A stretch of DNA of 64,000 nt. It comes from Comamonadaceae bacterium (lineage in GTDB: Bacteria > Pseudomonadota > Gammaproteobacteria > Burkholderiales > Burkholderiaceae_C). A program made the position numbers and the translations under genes. Numbering within the stretch: the first letter of the stretch is position 1; every line of letters begins with the position of its first letter. This document shows, piece by piece, positions 1 to 7,964 of the stretch. Location: positions 1 through 64,000 of the forward strand of contig JAIXXF010000019.1 of the NCBI GenBank assembly GCA_027490925.1. The letters are read 5' to 3'. The notes below the pieces were generated by a model. That model worked only from the letters and a program-made list of their open reading frames with translations. It was not told the origin of the DNA and did not search any database.

Positions 1-1
1 C

Positions 2-79
2 AAACCCAAAGTGCGAGAGCAGGCGATGGTGACCATCGACACCGGCGGCTTGGACCGTTTGCTGGCATTGGTCCGCTGA
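2..79 (+). CDS. 3' end of an unidentified protein
   Basis: An open frame entering from the left edge gives 25 residues ending in LDRLLALVR and a TGA stop at 77-79. Nothing in this fragment identifies the family. It is called coding because the frame is open to the edge, its codons are GC-rich like the neighbours, and the next gene starts a separate unit on the other strand. Confidence 0.45.
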   Translation, partial: KPKVREQAMVTIDTGGLDRLLALVR

Positions 80-148
80 TTGGACGCTGAGCCGGCACTG
101 ACCCCGCATCGGCTGGCCACAATCCGCGCCGATTGATCTGTGACCGCC

Positions 149-1078
149 CTAACGATCTTCCGTCGGCCAGGTGCGCACCGGGGTGTGGCCGGGGCGGCGC
201 CAATCAGGCGGCATGACCAGGTGTTTCAAACGCTGCGCCAGTGGGCCTGGCGACGCCACGTCGCGCAGCAGGTCCACCATCTCGTGCAGGTTGAGTACCC
301 AAAAATGGTGAGACCGGATTTGCTGGGTGATGCCGTAATCCACCCGGGCTTTTTCTTCGGTGTACGTGCCGAACCAGCGGTCGAACACCATCAGCACACC
401 GCCGTAGTTCTTGTCGATGTATTCCGGGTTGCGCCCGTGGTGCACCCGGTGGTTGGATGGAGTATCGAACAGATACTCGTACCAGCGCGGGAACCGGCCC
501 ACAGCCTCGGTGTGCACAAAGTACTGGTAGGCCAGGTCCACCGCCAAACAAAACATCACCACCGCAGGTGGCACGCCCAGCCACACCAGGGGCAGGTAGA
601 ACACAAAGGTTCCCACCACTGCATTGAGCACGCTTTGGCGCATGGCGGTGGTGAAGTTCATCGTCTCACCGCTGTGGTGGGGCACGTGGGCGGTCCAGAA
701 CCAGCGCACCCGGTGCGAGGTGCGGTGGAACCAGTAGTAGCTGAGTTCGGTGGCGATGAAGATCGGCAAGATGGTCCAACCGTTCACCGGAATGTCAAAC
801 CAGCGGTGCGCGTACACCCAGGCAAAAATGCCCCCGGTTAGCAGCCACCACATGACCGCCTCCACCACTTGGTAGCCCGCGCCCAGCGACAGGTTGGCCG
901 CGATCTCCCGCCAATTGAACTTGTACGCCAAGCCGCGGCCGCGCTCCACCGCGAACTCGGCCATGAAGGCCAACAGGAACAGCGGGCTCATCCCGATCAG
1001 GAACACCTGTTTCCAGTCCACGTCCTCCCCGAAGAGGTTGTGCAATAGCGGCATCCAGGGCTGTAACCACTCAGCCAT
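149..1078 (-). CDS. sterol desaturase / fatty acid hydroxylase family membrane protein
   Basis: A 309-residue integral membrane protein with the three histidine clusters of the fatty acid hydroxylase superfamily: HRTSH near residue 118, HVPHH near 131 and HRVHH in the C-terminal half. In this family these bind a di-iron centre that hydroxylates or desaturates lipid substrates. The substrate here is unknown. The frame is open to 1129, but the ATG at 1078 (MAEWLQPW) is preferred because it overlaps the stop of the upstream DUF4345-like gene by 8 bases, suggesting translational coupling. Several hydrophobic segments flank the His boxes, as expected for a membrane-bound enzyme. Confidence 0.85.
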   Translation of the reverse strand: MAEWLQPWMPLLHNLFGEDVDWKQVFLIGMSPLFLLAFMAEFAVERGRGLAYKFNWREIAANLSLGAGYQVVEAVMWWLLTGGIFAWVYAHRWFDIPVNGWTILPIFIATELSYYWFHRTSHRVRWFWTAHVPHHSGETMNFTTAMRQSVLNAVVGTFVFYLPLVWLGVPPAVVMFCLAVDLAYQYFVHTEAVGRFPRWYEYLFDTPSNHRVHHGRNPEYIDKNYGGVLMVFDRWFGTYTEEKARVDYGITQQIRSHHFWVLNLHEMVDLLRDVASPGPLAQRLKHLVMPPDWRRPGHTPVRTWPTEDR

Positions 1079-1505
1079 GTCGGGTACCCTTCCCTGTGCC
1101 TTGCCCAGCGCGCTGTCCCGCACCGCCACCCGAACGGGCGTACAGCCACCACGACAAGACCGCCACCCCGGTTTCCAACGCCAACAGGCCCATGACCAAA
1201 CCGTTGGGCGGCCCGTCGCTGAACCAGCCGACGAGGCGCCCGGCGACCAGCCCGCCCACCATCAACCCCTGCGCCAGCAGGGCGGCGCGGGCCACAGCGG
1301 CGCGGCGTGCGCCCACGATCAGAAACAGCCCAATGCCAATCTGCAGGCCACCATAAGTGGCCCGGACTTCACTCAAGGCGCTGGCCGTGCTGGCCTGCAG
1401 GTCGAGCGGGGCCACCGAACGCGCGGGGTCCCAAAAGGTGTTGAGCCCGATCAGCACAAAGGCCAATCCGCAGGCCCATAAAAAGCCGTCGGTGAATTTG
1501 GACAT
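1071..1505 (-). CDS. small four-helix membrane protein, DUF4345-like
   Basis: A 144-residue protein with about four hydrophobic helices and the segment EVRATYGGLQIGIGLFL, which resembles the DUF4345 family as I recall it. The C-terminus is a glycine-rich, basic tail. The family has no established function. It is the first gene of a two-gene unit with the sterol desaturase-like gene, whose start lies inside its last codons, so a role in lipid or membrane chemistry is plausible but inferred only from context. Confidence 0.65.
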   Translation of the reverse strand: MSKFTDGFLWACGLAFVLIGLNTFWDPARSVAPLDLQASTASALSEVRATYGGLQIGIGLFLIVGARRAAVARAALLAQGLMVGGLVAGRLVGWFSDGPPNGLVMGLLALETGVAVLSWWLYARSGGGAGQRAGQGTGKGTRHG

Positions 1506-1724
1506 GGGGTTTCAGCAGGAGGTGTCTGTTGGGAGTCGCGAAAGGTCTGGCGTTGCGGCCACTGCATAGGGCCAAGCGCCGGTGCGGTGGCAGACGAGGC
1601 TGCAGACATCTGGGTGATGACATCGTTTGATTTTGGCTCATTTCATTGCCCACGCGGCGCACTGGACGAACCGGCCACGGCGCAGCCGCCCCCGCCGTTA
1701 CACTGAGTGACACTCTCGACGCCC

Positions 1725-3008
1725 ATGCCCTTTTCTACCTTTGGCCAAGCCCTTGGCCTTTCCGACGAGTTGGTCCGCGCCGCGGCCGAGCTTGGTTTTC
1801 ACAGCCCCACACCGGTACAAAGCGCGGCGATCCCGCCCGCGCTGCGCGGGACCGACCTGATGGCCTCCGCCCAAACCGGCTCGGGCAAAACCGCCGCCTT
1901 TGCGCTGCCACTGATCGCCCGCCTGAGCCGCATGGCGCGCCCCAGCCAGCGGTGGCCCCGGGCGCTGGTGCTGGTGCCGACCCGGGAGTTGGCTGCCCAG
2001 GTGGGCGAGGTGGTGCGCGCCTTGGCGCAACACCGGTCCGAACGCTTGAAGGTATCGGTCGTCTTTGGCGGCGTATCGATCAACCCGCAGATGATGGCCA
2101 TGCGCGGGGGCACAGACGTCGTGGTGGCGACGCCAGGTCGCCTGTTGGACCTGGTGGCGCACCGCGCGGTGAACCTGTCCCACGCCAGTCTGCTCGTGTT
2201 GGACGAAGCCGACCGGTTACTGGACCTGGGTTTTGCCGACGAGTTGCACCGGGTGCTGGCGCTGCTGCCCGCCGACCGGCAGACCTTGATGTTCTCGGCC
2301 ACTTTCCCGCCGCCAGTGGCGGCGCTGGCCCAGACCCTGCTTAAGAACCCGGTGCTGGTCGAGGTGCCTGACTCGGCTTGCACCGAAACGGCAACGCAGA
2401 GGGCCATTGCACAGCGCGCGATCCTGGTGGACGCGCCACGACGCACCCAGTTGTTGCGCCACCTGATCCAGTGCCACCAGTGGCAGCGGGTGCTGGTGTT
2501 CGTGGCGACCCAGCACGCGGCCGGCGTGGTGGCCGAGAAGCTCTACAAGGCCGGGGTGTACGCGACGCCCTTCCACGGCGGCTTGAGCCAGGGCGCGCGC
2601 CAGCAGGTGCTGGAGGAGTTCAAGGACGAGCGTTGGGAGGTGGTGGTAACCACCGATCTGGCCGCGCGCGGCATTGACATCGCGCAGCTGCCCGTGGTGG
2701 TGAACTACGACCTGCCACGCTCGGCGGTGGACCATGTGCACCGGATTGGCCGCACGGGGCGCGCCGGTGCCAAAGGTCTGGCGGTCAGCTTTGTCACGGC
2801 GGCGAGCGAGGCGCATTTCCGACTGATCGAGAAACGCCAGGGCCTGACGCTGCCTAGGGAAAACATCCCGGGCTTCGAAGTGACCGAGGTACCGCCGACC
2901 TCGGCGGGCCATGGTGGCGTCAAAGGCAAACGGCCCAGCAAGAAAGACAAGTTGCGCGCCGTGGCGGCCGCGGTGTCCGTTGAGCCACCAGCGACGCGCA
3001 CGGCCTGA
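1725..3008 (+). CDS. rhlE: DEAD-box ATP-dependent RNA helicase, RhlE type (copy 1)
   Basis: A 427-residue superfamily 2 RNA helicase with all the usual motifs in order: Q motif (SPTPVQSAAI), Walker A AQTGSGKT near residue 50, PTRELA, DEAD within VLDEADRLLD, SAT, and the C-terminal HRIGRTGR. The tail after the helicase core is short and basic (KGKRPSKKDK). Such enzymes unwind short RNA duplexes in ribosome assembly or RNA decay. A GTG at 1707 is in frame, but the ATG at 1725 places the conserved F before the Q motif at the normal distance. A second, longer DEAD-box gene lies at 20968-22683. The gene symbol is by family resemblance. Confidence 0.88.
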   Translation: MPFSTFGQALGLSDELVRAAAELGFHSPTPVQSAAIPPALRGTDLMASAQTGSGKTAAFALPLIARLSRMARPSQRWPRALVLVPTRELAAQVGEVVRALAQHRSERLKVSVVFGGVSINPQMMAMRGGTDVVVATPGRLLDLVAHRAVNLSHASLLVLDEADRLLDLGFADELHRVLALLPADRQTLMFSATFPPPVAALAQTLLKNPVLVEVPDSACTETATQRAIAQRAILVDAPRRTQLLRHLIQCHQWQRVLVFVATQHAAGVVAEKLYKAGVYATPFHGGLSQGARQQVLEEFKDERWEVVVTTDLAARGIDIAQLPVVVNYDLPRSAVDHVHRIGRTGRAGAKGLAVSFVTAASEAHFRLIEKRQGLTLPRENIPGFEVTEVPPTSAGHGGVKGKRPSKKDKLRAVAAAVSVEPPATRTA

Positions 3009-3011
3009 GGC

Positions 3012-3398
3012 TCAAGCCGCTCCGGCGTGGGGCGCACCGGGGTGGGCCGCCGTGGCGTGCAGGGGTCCCTCCGTGGGGCGTACGCCGTCTGTGCCAGCGG
3101 GGGTGCTCGCCGGGGGGCGCGGTTGCCGGTGGCCGTGTCGGGTGACCACTTCGACATAAAACCGCTCACCGCCAGCGCGGGCCACTGCGTCCATCAAACC
3201 GGTGAGGGCCGACAGGTGCACCCCCTCGGCGCAGCTGGCCTCGGTGCCGAACTTGCAGTCGAAATCCCAGAAGTCCACCCCGGCAGGCAAGGCGCGCCGG
3301 CGTTCGCGGCGGATGTACTTGCGCACCTCGTGCTTGATGGCTTCCAGGTGGCGGTCGGGGTGTTTGCCCTCCACCTTCAGGGGGAATGTTTTTTTCAT
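3012..3398 (-). CDS. conserved hypothetical protein, DUF6172-like
   Basis: A 128-residue protein starting MKKTFPLKVEGKHPDRHLEA and containing a basic stretch (RKYIRRERRR) followed by GVDFWDFDCKFG. I recognise this arrangement as the small conserved DUF6172 family, which has no assigned function. The ATG at 3398 fits the conserved N-terminus; the open frame extends upstream to 3515 only because of high GC. The C-terminal 35 residues are proline- and alanine-rich and probably disordered. It converges on the helicase gene with 3 bases between the stop codons. Confidence 0.72.
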   Translation of the reverse strand: MKKTFPLKVEGKHPDRHLEAIKHEVRKYIRRERRRALPAGVDFWDFDCKFGTEASCAEGVHLSALTGLMDAVARAGGERFYVEVVTRHGHRQPRPPASTPAGTDGVRPTEGPLHATAAHPGAPHAGAA

Positions 3399-3518
3399 CG
3401 GGTCAGGCCGTGGTTGGGTCGGGTGGGGAGGGCACGGAAGGCGGGGGTGCGCGACGGCCACCGAGTGGCGGGGTGGGATGAGGGATGGTACACGGGTGGG
3501 TGGCTGTGGGCGCACGGC

Positions 3519-3845
3519 TCACGGCTGGAGGTCGAACACCGCATCGCCCAGGTGGCGGTGGGGACCGAACACCGCGTGGATGGCCGCCTGCTCCGCCGCT
3601 TGCCACTGTGTGAACACGGCCAGTTCGGCCTCGGTCAGCGCGTCGGGGTCGGGGGCCTCGCCATGGGTGGCCACGATGCGCTGGTAGGCGCTGTAGACCG
3701 GCCACACCAGATGGGCATCGCCCAGCGACGCGTCGAGCACCTGGCGAAAGCGCCGCTCGGCCGCTTGCCGACCAGCGTCGGCGCGGGCGTCGGACGCGCC
3801 ATCGGCGTCGTACAGGGTCAAGCGGTAGGGAGGGGGCACGGCCAC
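3519..3845 (-). CDS. hypothetical protein
   Basis: About 108 residues beginning V-A-V-PPPYRLTLYDADG, rich in Ala and acidic residues, mostly helical by composition, with no signal peptide or membrane helix. No ATG fits, so a GTG at 3845 or 3839 is the likely start. The longer open frame up to 4121 would run under the RNase D-like gene on the other strand and is not credible. It sits 120 bases upstream of the DUF6172-like gene on the same strand. I do not recognise the family. Confidence 0.6.
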   Translation of the reverse strand: MAVPPPYRLTLYDADGASDARADAGRQAAERRFRQVLDASLGDAHLVWPVYSAYQRIVATHGEAPDPDALTEAELAVFTQWQAAEQAAIHAVFGPHRHLGDAVFDLQP

Positions 3846-3885
3846 ATTATCCCGGGGCGGGTGCAAGCGACCCCCAGGGGCCGGT

Positions 3886-4494
3886 ATGCTGCGTGGCATG
3901 CCCCCTGAACTGCCTACCCCCAGCAAAGACGACATCGCCCGGCTGCCCGAATTCCCCCGGCTCGGTCTGGACCGCATTGAGCTGGTCACCACCGCCAACG
4001 GTGCGGAGCGGGCGCTGGAACACCTGCACAACGCCGGCGCCTGGGGTTTTGACACCGAGTCCAAGCCCACTTTTCTCAAACACGAGGTCTCCGACGGGCC
4101 GCACGTGGTGCAACTGGCCACGCTGGAACGGGCCTGGGTGTTTCAGTTGCATGACCTCGATTGCCGGGCGTTGGTGGCGGATTTGCTGGCCCGCCCGGGG
4201 ACGCACAAGGCGGGCTTTGGCTTGGGCGACGACCGCAAACGCATCAGCGCCAAACTGGGGGTCACGCCCGAAGACATCTTGGACCTCAACGCGGTGTTTC
4301 GCCAACGCGGCTACCGCAAAGACATGGGGGTGAAGGGCGCGGTGGCGGTGCTGTTCCAGCAGCGTTTCATCAAGTCACGCAAAGCCACCACCTCCAACTG
4401 GGCCAACCCGCGGCTGACGGAGGCCCAACTGGTCTATGCCGCCAACGACGCCTGGGCGGCCCTGCGGGTTTACCACGCGCTGGGCTTGGCTTAA
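3886..4494 (+). CDS. 3'-5' exonuclease, RNase D-like (DEDDy)
   Basis: A 202-residue protein consisting of a single DnaQ-like exonuclease domain. Motif I is FDTES (DxE) near residue 48, motif II is the segment AGFGLGDDRKRI, and motif III is the C-terminal LVYAANDAWAAL with Y and D in the DEDDy pattern. It lacks the HRDC domains of full-length RNase D, so it is a short RNase D-like 3'-5' exonuclease, probably acting on RNA. The ATG at 3898 (MPPELPTP) is an alternative start. It converges with the DUF2721 gene, and the two stops overlap by 4 bases. Confidence 0.82.
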   Translation: MLRGMPPELPTPSKDDIARLPEFPRLGLDRIELVTTANGAERALEHLHNAGAWGFDTESKPTFLKHEVSDGPHVVQLATLERAWVFQLHDLDCRALVADLLARPGTHKAGFGLGDDRKRISAKLGVTPEDILDLNAVFRQRGYRKDMGVKGAVAVLFQQRFIKSRKATTSNWANPRLTEAQLVYAANDAWAALRVYHALGLA

Positions 4495-4949
4495 CCAGGG
4501 GGCCGCTGCAGCAGGTCGAAGTTCAGCAGCCGGGTGGCGATGACGGTCTCGGCCAGAAAGCACAACAGCGCCAGCAGAAAACACACCACCCCCGACAAAA
4601 AACCACCAACAGCCAAGCGGTTGATCTCAAAGGCGGTGGTTTCACCCAAAAACAGCACGATGATGGTGAGTCCGATCAAGAACGCGCAGCAGGTCAGCAA
4701 GGCCACGCAGCCGTTCACCAAACGGCCTCGCATGCGCAGCTCGGCGAGTTCTTTGTAGGCGCGGCCCAAACGGGTCTCGTCCAGCGTGTGGCGCACGCTG
4801 TCCTCCACCACCCGGGCGCGGTCGATGATGCGCGCCAGGCGACCCACGGCGGCGGCGATCATGCCAGACACCGCAGTGAGCAAAAACACCGGCGCCACAG
4901 CCAGTTGAATGCCGTGGGTGATGGTGCTGCTGTCGACGGGCAATGGCAT
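4491..4949 (-). CDS. DUF2721 family membrane protein
   Basis: A 152-residue protein with an N-terminal hydrophobic segment (APVFLLTAVSGMIAAAV), a short cytoplasmic basic stretch (GRLARIIDRARVVED), and two further hydrophobic helices, a layout I associate with DUF2721. The function is unknown. The ATG at 4949 (MPLPVDSS) is chosen; upstream residues in the same frame are low-complexity Arg/Gly/Ala typical of non-coding GC-rich sequence. It is read in the same direction as the NYN gene upstream, with a 74-base gap. Confidence 0.75.
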   Translation of the reverse strand: MPLPVDSSTITHGIQLAVAPVFLLTAVSGMIAAAVGRLARIIDRARVVEDSVRHTLDETRLGRAYKELAELRMRGRLVNGCVALLTCCAFLIGLTIIVLFLGETTAFEINRLAVGGFLSGVVCFLLALLCFLAETVIATRLLNFDLLQRPPG

Positions 4950-5023
4950 GGGCCGATTATGGGCTGTACCCAATGCGTGGTGCGCCCGGGGAGCCGATCC
5001 GCCCCGGCTGCGCCCCTGCGCCA

Positions 5024-5578
5024 TCAAAGCGTGGGCGCGACGCCCGCCACCAGGTCTTCGTACGCATGAAACCCGTGGCAATTCGCGGCCCAGTGGGCAT
5101 TGGTGTGGGGTCTGAGGCCCACGCCCACGACGCGCCGACCGGTGGCCTTGACCTTGTGCGCCAGGGGCAGAAAGTCGCTGTCCCCGCCCACCACGGCCAC
5201 CGTACCGATATGGGCGAAGCGGGCCAGGTCCTCCATCGCATCAAGGCACAAGCGGATGTCGGCCCCGTTTTTGGCGCTCCCGCCAGGCGGGAACAGCTGC
5301 ACCAGTTCCACCCCATGGTGCATCAGCGTGTCGCGATAGCGGCCAAAAAACTGCCAGTTGCAGTACGCGCGGTGGATCGCCAGCGGGCCAATGGATTCGG
5401 TCAGTGCCACCACCGCCGCGACCTGTACCAGCGGGTCTTGCACCTTGAACCGCTGGTCGGGCTGGCTGTAGCTGCCCGGCTGCCGTGCCTCGCACAAGCC
5501 CGCATGCAGGTTCTCGAAGTCCCAATACAGCGCGACCGATGCGCCCATGGTCGGGGCCCGCTCAACCATGGTGGGCAT
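5024..5578 (-). CDS. NYN (PIN-like) domain protein
   Basis: A 184-residue predicted nuclease-fold protein. The acidic signature residues of NYN/LabA-type domains are visible: YWDFENLHA near the N-terminus, AKNGADIRLCLDA in the middle and VVGGDSDFLPL two-thirds along. NYN domains are thought to cut or bind RNA. This copy stops after the domain and has no C-terminal OST-HTH segment, unlike many relatives. Its first 17 bases overlap the end of the ZIP transporter gene, so the two are probably co-translated. The ATG at 5548 (MGASVALYWDF) is an alternative start without overlap. Confidence 0.82.
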   Translation of the reverse strand: MPTMVERAPTMGASVALYWDFENLHAGLCEARQPGSYSQPDQRFKVQDPLVQVAAVVALTESIGPLAIHRAYCNWQFFGRYRDTLMHHGVELVQLFPPGGSAKNGADIRLCLDAMEDLARFAHIGTVAVVGGDSDFLPLAHKVKATGRRVVGVGLRPHTNAHWAANCHGFHAYEDLVAGVAPTL

Positions 5579-6359
5579 GGGACAACGCGCTCGCCGCCGT
5601 CACCAACGCGATGCCGACACCCAACCAGCCGATCTGCGCGGCGGTCTCGCGGGCGCTGAGTCGCTTTTGCAGTTGGGGAATCAGGTCGGCCAGCGCCACA
5701 TAGACGAAGCTGCTGGACGCCACGACCAAGAAATACGGCAGGTAGTCCTGCAGGTGCGCGACCAACCCATACCCTGTGAGCCCGCCCAAAACCGTGATGG
5801 TGCCTGCCAGCGACACCTTCACCAGCGCCGCCCGCTGGCTGTTGGACGTTTGCCGCAAGACCACCAGATCGCCCATGTGGTGAGGGACTTCATGTGCCAG
5901 CACCGCCAACGCCGCCACCACACCGAGGCGCAGGTCCGCCACAAAGGCCGACGCGATCAAGATGCCGTCGCCAAAGGCATGGACCGAATCACCGGTGAGC
6001 ACTGCCCAGCCGCCCGCCGCCGGTTGGCCTGTGCCGTGGCCATGCCCGTGCCCGGCATGTCCGTGGTGGGCGTGATGGTGTCCGTGCTCGTGCCCATGGT
6101 GGTACAGCTCGGCCTTGTCGAGCAGAAAGAAAAACACCAGACCCACCAGCAACACGATGAACAGGTCGCGCGCGTCGGCCTGCGAATTGAAGGCCTCGGG
6201 CAGCAGGTGCATGAAAGCGGTGGCCAGCAAGGCGCCAGCGGCCAGGCTGAGCATGTGCTGGGTGTAGCGGCCCAGCAACCCGAAGCCCAGCAGTGCGGCC
6301 AGCCACACGCTGCCGATGCCCGCCAGCAGGGTGGCAAAAACAATTGCTATCAAAGTCAT
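5562..6359 (-). CDS. ZIP family divalent metal transporter
   Basis: A 265-residue membrane protein of the ZIP (Zrt/Irt-like) family that imports zinc or related metals. It has about eight hydrophobic helices, the metal-site motifs HAFGDGI and HEVPHHMGD in the central helices, and a long histidine-rich loop (roughly residues 87-112) between the third and fourth helices that may sense or buffer metal. The start codon and first eight residues (MTLIAIVF) are encoded by a copy of the interspersed repeat described separately. No metal-responsive operator was seen. The NYN gene overlaps its 3' end. Confidence 0.88.
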   Translation of the reverse strand: MTLIAIVFATLLAGIGSVWLAALLGFGLLGRYTQHMLSLAAGALLATAFMHLLPEAFNSQADARDLFIVLLVGLVFFFLLDKAELYHHGHEHGHHHAHHGHAGHGHGHGTGQPAAGGWAVLTGDSVHAFGDGILIASAFVADLRLGVVAALAVLAHEVPHHMGDLVVLRQTSNSQRAALVKVSLAGTITVLGGLTGYGLVAHLQDYLPYFLVVASSSFVYVALADLIPQLQKRLSARETAAQIGWLGVGIALVTAASALSHAHHG

Positions 6360-6418
6360 AGCTAACTATAACGGCTAGGCGGGGGCCAGACGTCGAAAAA
6401 GCCTAAAAAAATGAAAAA
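6343..6418 (-). repeat. interspersed repeat copy 1 (supplies ZIP start codon)
   Basis: On the minus strand this reads T-rich stretch, GGCC-rich centre, then GCTATGACTTTGATAGC, an imperfect hairpin whose ATG is the start codon of the ZIP gene. The layout (T-tract, GCC core, GCTAT-A/T-rich-ATAGC end) matches copies at 17200, 33391, 38370, 56729 and 63894. The T-rich end directly adjoins the terminator hairpin of the dienelactone hydrolase gene. This is one of the more diverged copies. Confidence 0.6.
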
Positions 6419-6435
6419 GCCGCCCGCAGGCGGCT
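6404..6435 (-). terminator. Rho-independent terminator of the dienelactone hydrolase gene
   Basis: On the minus strand, 7-bp stem AGCCGCC/GGCGGCT with a 4-base loop is followed by a T-rich tract (TTTTTCATTTTTTT). It lies 19 bases after the stop of the dienelactone hydrolase gene and 45 bases before the ZIP start, so it separates the two transcription units. Confidence 0.85.
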
Positions 6436-6453
6436 CCCCGGGCCAAAAATGGC

Positions 6454-7341
6454 TCACGCCACACCATGGCGCTTGAACCAGGCCAACGCGCGCTGCCAAC
6501 CGTCGGCGGCTGGCGCGGGGCGGAACGTCGGGCGGTAATCGGCATGGAACGCGTGCGGCGCGTCTGGATAGACCACGAATTCGGACTTCTTCGCCGCCGC
6601 AGAGCCTGTGGCCAGTGCATCTTTCATCTCGTTCACGGTGGTGAGCGGGATGCCGGTGTCGGCACCGCCGTATAAACCCAGCACCGGGCCGTGCAGCGTT
6701 TTGGTGACGTTGACCGGGTGCGACGGCGTGTTGACGCTGGCTTGCCCCACCAGGCGGCCGTACCAGGCCACACCGGCCTTGACTTGCGGGTTGTGCGCGG
6801 CGTACAGCCAGGTGATGCGGCCGCCCCAGCAAAAGCCGGTGACGCCCACCTTTTTGCCGCCGCCGTGTGCCTGGGCCCATGCCACGGTGGCGTCCAAGTC
6901 GGCCATGACCTGCGCGTCGGGCACCTGCGAGACCAGCTCAGCAATCAGCTTGGCCACCTCGGTGTACCGGCGAGGGTCCCCTTGGCGAGCGAACATTTCT
7001 GGCGCGATGGCCAGATAGCCCGCTTGGGCAAAGCGGCGGCAGGTGTCAGCGATGTACTCGTGGACCCCAAAGATCTCTTGCACCACCAGCACCACTGGCA
7101 GGTTGGTCTTGCCCGCCGGTGCGGCGCGGTAGGCCGGCAGGTTGAACCCGGCGGAGTTGATGGTGACCTCGCCTGCCACCAAGCCGTCGGCGGACGTTTG
7201 CACCGCTGTTTGCGCCACGATGGGCAGCGCAGTGGCGGCGTAACCCACGCCCAGTGCGGCCTTCAAAGCCGCGCGTCGGTTGGGTTGGTCCTGGCCTGGC
7301 AACAGGGCGTCGAAATCGGCTTGCTGGTCGTGGCGCAACAT
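6454..7341 (-). CDS. exported dienelactone hydrolase family protein
   Basis: A 295-residue alpha/beta hydrolase of the dienelactone hydrolase family, which opens lactone or ester substrates with a Cys-Asp-His triad. The nucleophile is the Cys of GFCWGG, the Asp lies in YGGADTGIP and the His in PHAFHADYR; the activating Glu is in QEIFGVHEYI. The N-terminus has a twin-arginine (NRRAALKAALG) followed by a hydrophobic stretch and an Ala-rich cleavage region, so export by the Tat route is likely. An AGGAGG ribosome binding site precedes the ATG at 7341. It is followed by a strong terminator and appears monocistronic. Confidence 0.88.
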   Translation of the reverse strand: MLRHDQQADFDALLPGQDQPNRRAALKAALGVGYAATALPIVAQTAVQTSADGLVAGEVTINSAGFNLPAYRAAPAGKTNLPVVLVVQEIFGVHEYIADTCRRFAQAGYLAIAPEMFARQGDPRRYTEVAKLIAELVSQVPDAQVMADLDATVAWAQAHGGGKKVGVTGFCWGGRITWLYAAHNPQVKAGVAWYGRLVGQASVNTPSHPVNVTKTLHGPVLGLYGGADTGIPLTTVNEMKDALATGSAAAKKSEFVVYPDAPHAFHADYRPTFRPAPAADGWQRALAWFKRHGVA

Positions 7342-7412
7342 ACGGGGCCTCCTGTGTGATCGGAGTGCAGTTTAGACTCATTTGCTTCATCCATTTTTTC
7401 CAGGAGATTCGC

Positions 7413-7601
7413 ATGCCCACCATCCGCGTTGAGATGATCGAAGGCCGCACGCCGGAGCAGAAAAAGGCCCTCGCCCAGGCCCTGACCCAGGCGGTGGTGG
7501 ACACCTTGGGCAGCAAGCCCGAGTCGGTGGACGTGCTGATGTTTGACGTGCCACGCGGCGACTGGGCCACCGGTGGCGTGCTCTGGTCGGAGAAAAGCTG
7601 A
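7413..7601 (+). CDS. 4-oxalocrotonate tautomerase family protein
   Basis: A 62-residue protein beginning MPTIRVEM. The family uses the N-terminal proline, exposed after Met removal, as catalytic base for keto-enol tautomerisation. A basic residue follows at position 5 (Arg), and the length is exactly that of the small tautomerase subunits that form hexamers. An AGGAG site stands 6 bases before the ATG at 7413. It diverges from the dienelactone hydrolase gene, which often handles related aromatic ring-cleavage intermediates, but nothing else of such a pathway is nearby. Confidence 0.88.
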   Translation: MPTIRVEMIEGRTPEQKKALAQALTQAVVDTLGSKPESVDVLMFDVPRGDWATGGVLWSEKS

Positions 7602-7922
7602 GTGCGTGCGCCTTTGACGCTGGCCGTGGCGGCGCTGAGCGCCGTTTGGCTGTCGGCTTGCAGCAGCCTGTCCCCCGGGCCGACCGCCCCCGGCCCAGTC
7701 ACCACCCTGCCCAGCGGTGGGGAGTGCCGCATGGTGGGCGCGCAATTCGCGGTGGGCCAGACCGCGAATGCCGCGCTGTTGAAAGAGGCGGCCCAACGCG
7801 CAGGGGCACAAACCGCGCGGGTGCTTCGGCCCCAGCAGGTCATCACCATGGAGTTCAACGCGCAACGCTTGAACCTGGAGGTGGACGGCAGCAACCGGGT
7901 GGTCGCGGTGCGCTGCGGCTGA
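7602..7922 (+). CDS. I78-type peptidase inhibitor-like lipoprotein
   Basis: A 106-residue lipoprotein precursor with a GTG start directly after the tautomerase stop. The signal peptide ends in the lipobox LSAC (Cys near residue 20). The mature part (CRMVGAQFAVGQ, then RAGAQTARVLRPQQVIT, and a C-terminal VDGSNRVVAVRCG) matches the pattern of the I78 inhibitor family, including the two cysteines. I78 proteins are thought to inhibit serine proteases in the periplasm. The zero-base spacing to the tautomerase gene implies one transcript. Confidence 0.78.
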   Translation: MRAPLTLAVAALSAVWLSACSSLSPGPTAPGPVTTLPSGGECRMVGAQFAVGQTANAALLKEAAQRAGAQTARVLRPQQVITMEFNAQRLNLEVDGSNRVVAVRCG

Positions 7923-7964
7923 TCCCAACCGGCGCCACAGCCGTGGCCTGGCCAAGCGGCCGTG

